From an uncultured Faecalibaculum sp. (GTDB lineage: Bacteria > Bacillota_I > Bacilli_A > Erysipelotrichales > Erysipelotrichaceae), in assembly GCF_910588395.1 (NCBI RefSeq), contig NZ_CAJUPA010000038.1, positions 1-19,307 of the forward strand: 19,307 nt of DNA. Direction: 5' to 3'. The position numbers and the translations under genes were made by a program. Shown piece by piece: positions 14,715 to 19,307 of the stretch (the stretch's first letter is position 1; every line of letters begins with the position of its first letter). The notes under the pieces were generated by a model. That model made no database searches, had not been told where the DNA came from, and worked only from the letters and a program-made list of their open reading frames with translations.

Positions 14715-15794
14715 TCAGTGACTGACTTCAGTTGCCGTTGCCGGTTTGAAGGCATCAATTTCCGCCTTGAGTCGGTCGGCCATGGCTGCCACCGGGATCT
14801 TCTCGATGATTTTTCCTTTTTTGATCAGCAGTCCTTCGTCTTTGCCTCCGGCAATGGCGATGTCCGCATGCCGGGCTTCACCGGGTCCGTTGACGGCACA
14901 GCCCATGATAGCCACGGTCATTTCCTTGTTCACCCCCTGCAGGTACGCCTCGATTTCGTTCACCACCGGCTCCATATTCCACTGCGTGCGGCCACAGGAA
15001 GGACAGGCAATGAGGTTGGGCACGTTGTGCAGCAGACCGCAGTCTTTCAGCAGTTCCCGGACAATGGGAATTTCCTTCTGTGCGTCTCCGTTTACGGAAA
15101 TCCGGATCGTGTTCCCGATTCCCTCCAGCAGCAGCGTTCCCAGAGCGAGACTGGATTTGATGGCGCTGGTGAGCTCCGTTCCCGCTTCCGTCACGCCAAG
15201 ATGCAGAGGATAGTCAAAGGTTTCACTGGCCAGCCGGTAAGCCTCGATGCAAAGCAGCGGATCGCTGCTTTTGAAGGAGAGCACTGTATCGTAAAAGCCG
15301 CACTTTTCCAGGATCCGGACGTGCCGCATGGCACTTTCCACCATACCCTGGGCAGTGGGCCGGCCATACTTGTCGTGAATGTCCTTTTCCAGGGAGCCGG
15401 AATTGATGCCGATCCGGATCGGAACGCCGTGCTTTTTGCAGGCAGCCACCACAGCCCGGACATTTTCCTCACTGCCGATGTTGCCCGGGTTCAGCCGGAT
15501 CTTGTCGGCGCCGTTTTCAATCGCCGCCAGCGCCAGCCGGTAGTCAAAGTGGATGTCTGCCACCAGAGGAATATGGATCTGTTCCCGGATCCGGGCGATG
15601 GCCCGGGCATCTTCCATGTCCATGCAGGAAACCCGGATGAGCTGGCAGCCCTGGGCCTCCAGCTGCAGGATCTGGTCCACGACTTCTTCCACCTGTTTGG
15701 TGGGGTGAGAGCACATGGACTGAATGATGACGTCATTGTTGCCGCCGATGACCAGGTCACCGACTTTCACGCTTCTGGTTTCTGTTCGTTTCAT
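14715..15794 (-). CDS. ispG: 4-hydroxy-3-methylbut-2-en-1-yl diphosphate synthase IspG
   Basis: A 359-residue iron-sulfur enzyme of the MEP pathway that converts MEcPP to HMBPP, the substrate of IspH. The TIM-barrel part (about 1-250) shows VADIHFDYRLAL (78-89) and RLNPGNIG (100-107). The C-terminal cluster domain has CPSC (Cys264, Cys267), GC (Cys299) and the fourth ligand Glu306. I chose ATG 15794 because MKRTETRSVKVG matches the family start. A TTG four codons further in, at 15812 and preceded by GGGTGG, is an alternative that would add six residues. No clear binding site precedes the ATG, and the -10-like hexamer is only six bases away. Alone on the minus strand, like ispH. Confidence 0.95.
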   Translation of the reverse strand: MKRTETRSVKVGDLVIGGNNDVIIQSMCSHPTKQVEEVVDQILQLEAQGCQLIRVSCMDMEDARAIARIREQIHIPLVADIHFDYRLALAAIENGADKIRLNPGNIGSEENVRAVVAACKKHGVPIRIGINSGSLEKDIHDKYGRPTAQGMVESAMRHVRILEKCGFYDTVLSFKSSDPLLCIEAYRLASETFDYPLHLGVTEAGTELTSAIKSSLALGTLLLEGIGNTIRISVNGDAQKEIPIVRELLKDCGLLHNVPNLIACPSCGRTQWNMEPVVNEIEAYLQGVNKEMTVAIMGCAVNGPGEARHADIAIAGGKDEGLLIKKGKIIEKIPVAAMADRLKAEIDAFKPATATEVSH

Positions 15795-15800
15795 GTCTTC

Positions 15801-15829
15801 ATTGTGGCGCAATCCACCCGCCTGCGCAA
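15801..15829 (-). promoter_or_regulatory. candidate ispG promoter with -10 six bases from the ATG
   Basis: On the minus strand, TTGCGC (15829-15824), a 17-base spacer and CACAAT (15806-15801). The ATG begins at 15794, six bases after the hexamer, which is the same geometry as at ybeY. Both boxes are imperfect (about 4 of 6 matches each). Confidence 0.4.
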
Positions 15830-15954
15830 CTCCCGGCAGCCCCGGCAGGCAGAAATCGGTTTCTGTCACAGACGGCTGACACTGTCGGGAAATGAGACAG
15901 AATGGCAGTTCCTGGATTCCGCCGGCGAAAAAATAACCCGGCACCCTCTGTGAC

Positions 15955-15963
15955 TGATATAAT
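15955..15963 (+). promoter_or_regulatory. extended -10 promoter of the PBP-phosphatase operon
   Basis: TGATATAAT (TG 15955-15956, TATAAT 15958-15963). No good -35 box is visible at normal spacing. It predicts a leader of about 70 bases with a GC-rich hairpin at 15990-16008. Confidence 0.65.
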
Positions 15964-16041
15964 TACACAAGTCCGGAAATACCGGGATCCCGGCAGCAGC
16001 CCTGCCGGCATCTGTGACGTACACCGGAAAGGAGGGAGCCA

Positions 16042-18084
16042 ATGGCGAAAAAGCGAACGGCAAAAAACCAGAAAACTGTATCGAAGCGCATCCTGGCCCT
16101 GTCCCTGATCATTCTGGGACTCTTTGCGGTGCTGCTCGCCAGACTGATCTGGCTGCAGGTCATAGAGAACCGGGCGTATACAGAGAAAAAAGACGATTAC
16201 ACATCTGTCAGACAATACAATTCTCCTCCCAGAGGTCAGATCTACGACCGGAATGGAAAGGTGCTGGCCAAAACGGTGGTATCCCACAATTTTGTCTACA
16301 CGTCTCCTCAGGGAATGTCCTATGACGACTATGAATTCTACGCAGACCGGATCGTTCATGTCTTCGACGTGGACCCGGACCAGTTTTCCACCCGGGACAA
16401 GCAGGAAGCATACATGACCTGGACCGGCTGGCTGGATCCGGAAGATGAACGCTATCAGGCCAGGAACCTGCTTTCTGCCGCTCAGCGGGAACTGCTGGAT
16501 TCCGGAGAAATGTCCGAGTCCGAACGGTATGCTGCACTGATGAAAAAAATCGGCGATGAGCAGATCAGCGAAATGAGTGACGAGGATCTGGTCAAAGCCG
16601 TGATCTATCAGCGCATGACTTCCAACATCGCCGCCGGGCAGGAATCGGTGATTCTGGAAGATGTCAGCGACGCCGATGCGGCGTATCTGGTGGAACACAA
16701 AACAGAATTCCCTGGATTTGACGTGGACTTCGGCGGCTGGAAACGGGAATATCCCTATGGAGAAACTCTGTCCGATGTCATTGGCACTGTTTCCAGCAGC
16801 ACGGAAGGACTCCCTGCGGACAAACTGGAATACTACACCGCCAGAGGCTATCAGCTGAACGCTCCGGTGGGAAAATCCGGTCTGGAACTGCAGTACAATG
16901 ATCTTCTGGCCGGCCGGGAAGAAATCTCTCTGGTGACCTACAACTCCAATGGACTGGCTCAGACCGAAGTCATTCAGCAGGCCCAGAAGGGATACGATAT
17001 TGTCATCAGCATCGACATCGAACTCCAGCAGACCATGGACGATGTGGTGAAATCCACTCTCCAGTCCAACGCCGGCACAAGACGCCGGGAGAATTTCTCC
17101 TCCCTGTTCATGTGCATGATGGAACCGGAAAACGGCAGTCTGCTGGCGCTCTCCGGCTACCAGATGGACCTGGAAACCCGGAAACTGACCTATTTTGCCT
17201 CGGGCAACTACACCTCGCTGGTCAACCCCGGCTCCTCCATCAAAGGGGCCACGGTATACATGGGTCTGACAGAAGGCGTGGTGCAGCCCCAGGAAACCAT
17301 CATGGATGAAGTGATGAACATCGGAGGAGAAGAATTCGGTTCCTTCAACAACTACGGCGCTGTGGACGCCCGCAGAGCCCTGTCCGTTTCCTCCAACGTC
17401 TACATGTTCAACATTGCCATCCGTCTGGCCGGCGGTTCCTACGTGAACGGACAGCCCCTGAGTCTGCCCAATGACCAGGAGACCTTCGTGAAAATGCGTC
17501 AGTATTATTCCATGTTCGGACTGGGCAACGCCACAGGGCTGGACATACCCGGAGAAGTGGACAGCTATGTCGGTGTGGGATCCAACCCGGGACTGCTGCT
17601 GAACTTTGCCATCGGGCAGTTCGACATGTATACCCCGGTGCAGCTCATGCAGTACATCTCGGTGATCGCCGAAGACGGCAGGATGTATGAGCCGCACTTC
17701 TTCCAGTATGCCCAGGAAGTCAACAGCGAAGAAGTGGTGGACATGAAAACGAAGAATCTGAAAAACACCGTACCCGAAGGCACCGAAGACAACATCAAAG
17801 TGGTGCAGGAAGGCATGCGGGCCTGTGTCACCGATGGCAACTGCGGGGAAAAGCTCAAGAATCTGGAACAGCCCATGGCTGCCAAAACCGGCACCGCGGA
17901 AGTTGGTGACTGGACCACCGCCAACCTGGTGGGTTACGGACCGGTGGATGATCCGAAGGTCTCCTTTGCCTGCTCCGCCCCGCTTTCCTCCGTCAACTCC
18001 AAGGACGTTGCACCCAACATCTGCGGCTCTGATGTGGTTCCTCCGGTTCTGGAGAAGTATTTCGAGCTGTATCCCGTCAAGTGA
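16042..18084 (+). CDS. class B penicillin-binding protein (peptidoglycan transpeptidase)
   Basis: A 680-residue membrane-anchored D,D-transpeptidase that cross-links peptidoglycan stem peptides and is the target of beta-lactams. A basic N-terminus (1-16) precedes one membrane segment (about 17-38). The pedestal (dimerisation) domain begins with PPRGQIYDRNG (62-72) and continues to about 310. The transpeptidase domain holds the three active-site motifs: SSIK (nucleophile Ser398, Lys401), SSN (450-452) and KTG (615-617). There is no PASTA domain and no glycosyltransferase domain. The pedestal contains an acidic, poorly conserved insertion (about 110-210). AAAGGAGGG precedes ATG 16042. It could be the elongation (PBP2/MrdA-like) or the division (FtsI-like) enzyme. 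I lean to the elongation type from its position outside a division cluster, so I give no gene symbol. A PP2C gene follows after 16 bases. Confidence 0.92.
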   Translation: MAKKRTAKNQKTVSKRILALSLIILGLFAVLLARLIWLQVIENRAYTEKKDDYTSVRQYNSPPRGQIYDRNGKVLAKTVVSHNFVYTSPQGMSYDDYEFYADRIVHVFDVDPDQFSTRDKQEAYMTWTGWLDPEDERYQARNLLSAAQRELLDSGEMSESERYAALMKKIGDEQISEMSDEDLVKAVIYQRMTSNIAAGQESVILEDVSDADAAYLVEHKTEFPGFDVDFGGWKREYPYGETLSDVIGTVSSSTEGLPADKLEYYTARGYQLNAPVGKSGLELQYNDLLAGREEISLVTYNSNGLAQTEVIQQAQKGYDIVISIDIELQQTMDDVVKSTLQSNAGTRRRENFSSLFMCMMEPENGSLLALSGYQMDLETRKLTYFASGNYTSLVNPGSSIKGATVYMGLTEGVVQPQETIMDEVMNIGGEEFGSFNNYGAVDARRALSVSSNVYMFNIAIRLAGGSYVNGQPLSLPNDQETFVKMRQYYSMFGLGNATGLDIPGEVDSYVGVGSNPGLLLNFAIGQFDMYTPVQLMQYISVIAEDGRMYEPHFFQYAQEVNSEEVVDMKTKNLKNTVPEGTEDNIKVVQEGMRACVTDGNCGEKLKNLEQPMAAKTGTAEVGDWTTANLVGYGPVDDPKVSFACSAPLSSVNSKDVAPNICGSDVVPPVLEKYFELYPVK

Positions 18085-18100
18085 CACAAAAGGAGACTGG

Positions 18101-18802
18101 ATGAACATCTGTCAGACAACCATGCAGGGAACCGCCCATCAGCTGTTTTCTGTTCCCAACCAGGATGCGTTTGCCTTTGATATTCAGGAGGAACGGATCA
18201 TTGCCGCGGTCTGTGACGGCGTGTCGCTGGATTCCGGCGGAAACTGGTCCAGAAGCCAGATCGCAGCAGCTTTCTGCGCGGATGCCTTTGTATCGGCTCT
18301 GCGGAGTGCCCCCTCTGAAACGGCTTCTCTGTTTCATGCCTTTCAGAATGCAGCCGGCGGCCTTCTGGAGCATCTGCAGAAGCAGGAGATTTCCTGGATG
18401 GACTGCCAGACCACGTTGCTGGGAGTCATCGTCACGGAATCCTGCCTCTATGCCGGTCTGGCCGGGGACGGCGGAATCATCTGCGAAGACACAGCCGGGG
18501 ACATCCGGATCATCGTGACCAAACCCAAGACGGATGCCATGGTGGAACCCATCGTCATGGCCTCCGCCTGGCGGTTCCATCAGGTGGAACACCCCCGCCG
18601 GGTCCTGATCGCCACAGATGGTATCTTCGATGCACTGATCCATGTGGAAAACGGTGAATTCACTGCAGACATGAATCAGGTACGTCAGTGGCTGAATGCC
18701 TCCCAGGACGAACTGGACCAGCTGACAGATGCTCTCCCGGGTCATGACGACAAAACCGTGGTTGTGATCCGCACAGAAAGCTCAGAAAAGACAGCATTAT
18801 GA
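18101..18802 (+). CDS. PP2C-family serine/threonine protein phosphatase
   Basis: A 233-residue cytoplasmic phosphatase of the PPM/PP2C superfamily. The metal-site aspartates can be read in order: Asp22 (NQDAF), Asp39 (CDG), Asp173 (ATDGIFD) and Asp216 or Asp217 (GHDDKT). TTLLGVI (104-110) and AGDGG (121-125) form the usual central strands. The segment after Asp39 differs from the common DGMGGH (it reads DGVSLDSGG), which resembles the divergent PP2C_2 group more than canonical PrpC. I chose ATG 18101, with AGGAG at 18091-18095. The frame stays open upstream, but only through PBP sequence. It is co-transcribed with the PBP and closed by a terminator. No Ser/Thr kinase of the PASTA type, its usual partner, lies in the window. 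The substrate is unknown. Confidence 0.85.
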   Translation: MNICQTTMQGTAHQLFSVPNQDAFAFDIQEERIIAAVCDGVSLDSGGNWSRSQIAAAFCADAFVSALRSAPSETASLFHAFQNAAGGLLEHLQKQEISWMDCQTTLLGVIVTESCLYAGLAGDGGIICEDTAGDIRIIVTKPKTDAMVEPIVMASAWRFHQVEHPRRVLIATDGIFDALIHVENGEFTADMNQVRQWLNASQDELDQLTDALPGHDDKTVVVIRTESSEKTAL

Positions 18803-18808
18803 GATTAC

Positions 18809-18836
18809 AGCCGGTGGCCTCTGCTGCCGGTTTTTG
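18809..18836 (+). terminator. intrinsic terminator of the PBP-phosphatase operon
   Basis: A stem of nine pairs (18809-18817 with 18824-18832, including three G-T pairs) and a 6-base loop runs into five T residues (18831-18835), starting six bases after the phosphatase stop codon. Confidence 0.75.
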
Positions 18837-19054
18837 TCTGCTCTGCCGATGGGGATGGCCCGGCCATCCCTGGACAGGGCGGACACCTGAAAGGGGAGAA
18901 GGTAGCAGTATGGGAAGGGTGGTGGGCTGCAGATGACTGGCGGGAGCCTGTATGGAATGTGTGAGGTCTCCATTGAATGATCGGAGGCTTCAGGAGAAAG
19001 AGGGGAGAGTTGCACGAACTGCTTCGATTTGCATTTACCGGTAAGATGGAATAG
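18837..19054. other. non-coding spacer
   Basis: No gene is supported here. The only start codons with a plausible binding site open frames of fewer than 15 codons. The segment separates the PBP operon terminator from the tandem promoters on its right. Confidence 0.6.
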
Positions 19055-19110
19055 AAAAATGTAAAAAAGAACAAAAAAGTGATTGCATTCTCCTGTGGCT
19101 GTGGTATTAT
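19055..19110 (+). promoter_or_regulatory. upstream promoter P1 with phased A-tracts (rRNA-operon-like)
   Basis: TTGCAT (19083-19088), a 16-base spacer and TATTAT (19105-19110). Three A-tracts of 5-6 bases at 19055-19059, 19063-19068 and 19073-19078 lie on one face of the helix just upstream of the -35 box, as expected of an UP element. The base seven positions after the -10 box is a G. Confidence 0.7.
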
Positions 19111-19124
19111 AAGTGAGCCGCAAG

Positions 19125-19145
19125 TCAGTTGAACTTATCAACTGA
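19125..19145. repeat. perfect 8-bp inverted repeat between P1 and P2
   Basis: TCAGTTGA (19125-19132) and TCAACTGA (19138-19145) are perfect complements around the five bases ACTTA. No T-tract follows, so it is not a terminator. It lies just downstream of the P1 start and about 40 bases upstream of the P2 -35 box. It could be an operator or a stem in the P1 transcript. Confidence 0.6.
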
Positions 19146-19164
19146 GTCATCGAATTGAATGAAT

Positions 19165-19212
19165 AAAAAGTTCAAAAAAGTCGTTGACAAGCTCTTGCGG
19201 ACGAGTTATGAT
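19165..19212 (+). promoter_or_regulatory. downstream promoter P2 with A-tracts, near-consensus sigma-A
   Basis: A perfect TTGACA (19184-19189), a 17-base spacer and TATGAT (19207-19212). A-tracts at 19165-19169 and 19174-19179 lie directly upstream of the -35 box. It is the strongest promoter in the window, and its -10 is 102 bases downstream of that of P1. Likely start bases at 19217 and 19219 are both G. Confidence 0.85.
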
Positions 19213-19216
19213 ATAT

Positions 19217-19307
19217 AAGTGCTGAGGGAGCTGGTTGTCCTTGACAGGATGGCTGCTCACTTGGGATGATTATCAGGCTTTGGGCTTCAGATATGGTCCA
19301 CAGCCAA
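19217..19307 (+). other. structured leader of an unknown transcript, cut by the window edge
   Basis: About 90 bases of transcript from P2 contain no start codon with a good binding site. They hold two hairpin-forming segments: GGAGC...GGTTGTCC pairing, with G-U pairs, to GGATGGCTGCTC (about 19228-19259), and GGCTTTGG (19276-19283) pairing with CCACAGCC (19298-19305) with one mismatch. I could not match it to a riboswitch or T-box. It may be the leader of a 16S rRNA gene or a structured mRNA leader. Confidence 0.45.

Noticed and set aside
15799..18108. A very long open frame on the minus strand opposite the PBP gene
   Set aside because: It is antisense to a PBP with all catalytic motifs, has no binding site, and its low-complexity His/Gly/Val-rich translation is the mirror of GC-biased third codon positions. 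Similar minus-strand frames opposite era-recO (3872-5329) and dnaG (6780-8561) are rejected for the same reason.
1..19307. Frequent short ATCCGG/CCGGAT words as a possible uptake or dispersed repeat
   Set aside because: Most copies fall in coding sequence as common codon pairs such as Asp-Pro or Pro-Glu and show no fixed longer context.

Overview
The window is a run of housekeeping genes from a low-GC-lineage Gram-positive (Firmicutes) chromosome with a fairly GC-rich base composition. Gene content and order follow the Bacillus subtilis blocks ytxG-ytxH-ccpA, ybeY-dgkA-era-recO, glyS-dnaG-sigA-trmK and ispH-cshB-nfo-ispG. The GC-rich codon use, the homodimeric type glycyl-tRNA synthetase and the compact gene order are compatible with a gut member of the Erysipelotrichia. 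That placement is an inference and I would not name a genus.

Layout. 1-152 is an unresolved left edge. 153-479 encodes a small one-pass membrane protein and ends in a terminator. 655-2834 is an apparent three-gene operon: a YtxG-like membrane coiled-coil protein, a charged helical protein and the carbon catabolite regulator CcpA. 2939-5446 is ybeY-dgkA-era-recO, closed by a terminator that overlaps the recO stop codon. 5551-11180 is a macromolecular-synthesis operon: glyS, dnaG, rpoD, trmK and a small atypical kinase-like gene. ispH (12135-11272) is on the minus strand and converges on this operon at a bidirectional terminator. cshB and nfo (12301-14549) run divergently from ispH and converge on ispG (15794-14715, minus) at a second, very long bidirectional hairpin. 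A class B penicillin-binding protein and a PP2C-type phosphatase (16042-18802) form the last operon. From about 19055 to the right edge there are no genes but two strong tandem promoters with phased A-tracts, a perfect 8-bp inverted repeat and a structured leader. This is the architecture expected ahead of an rRNA operon or another very highly transcribed unit that starts beyond the window.

How the genes work together. The window covers translation and ribosome maturation (YbeY, Era, GlyRS, TrmK), replication and repair (DnaG, RecO, Nfo), transcription (sigma-A, CcpA), RNA remodelling (CshB), isoprenoid precursors (IspH, IspG), recycling of the lipid carrier (DgkA/UdpK) and cell-wall cross-linking (PBP).

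I found no mobile element, CRISPR array, defence system, tRNA or rRNA gene. The most interesting signals are regulatory. Several promoters are of the extended -10 type. At ybeY, ispG and the upstream in-frame ATG of glyS, a -10 hexamer sits only 5-6 nt before a start codon, so leaderless transcripts are predicted. A TGAAA-N4-TTTCA palindrome lies upstream of the ccpA operon promoter. A kinase-like gene follows trmK, where Nif3 is usually found. A PBP-PP2C gene pair has no partner kinase of the PASTA type in view.
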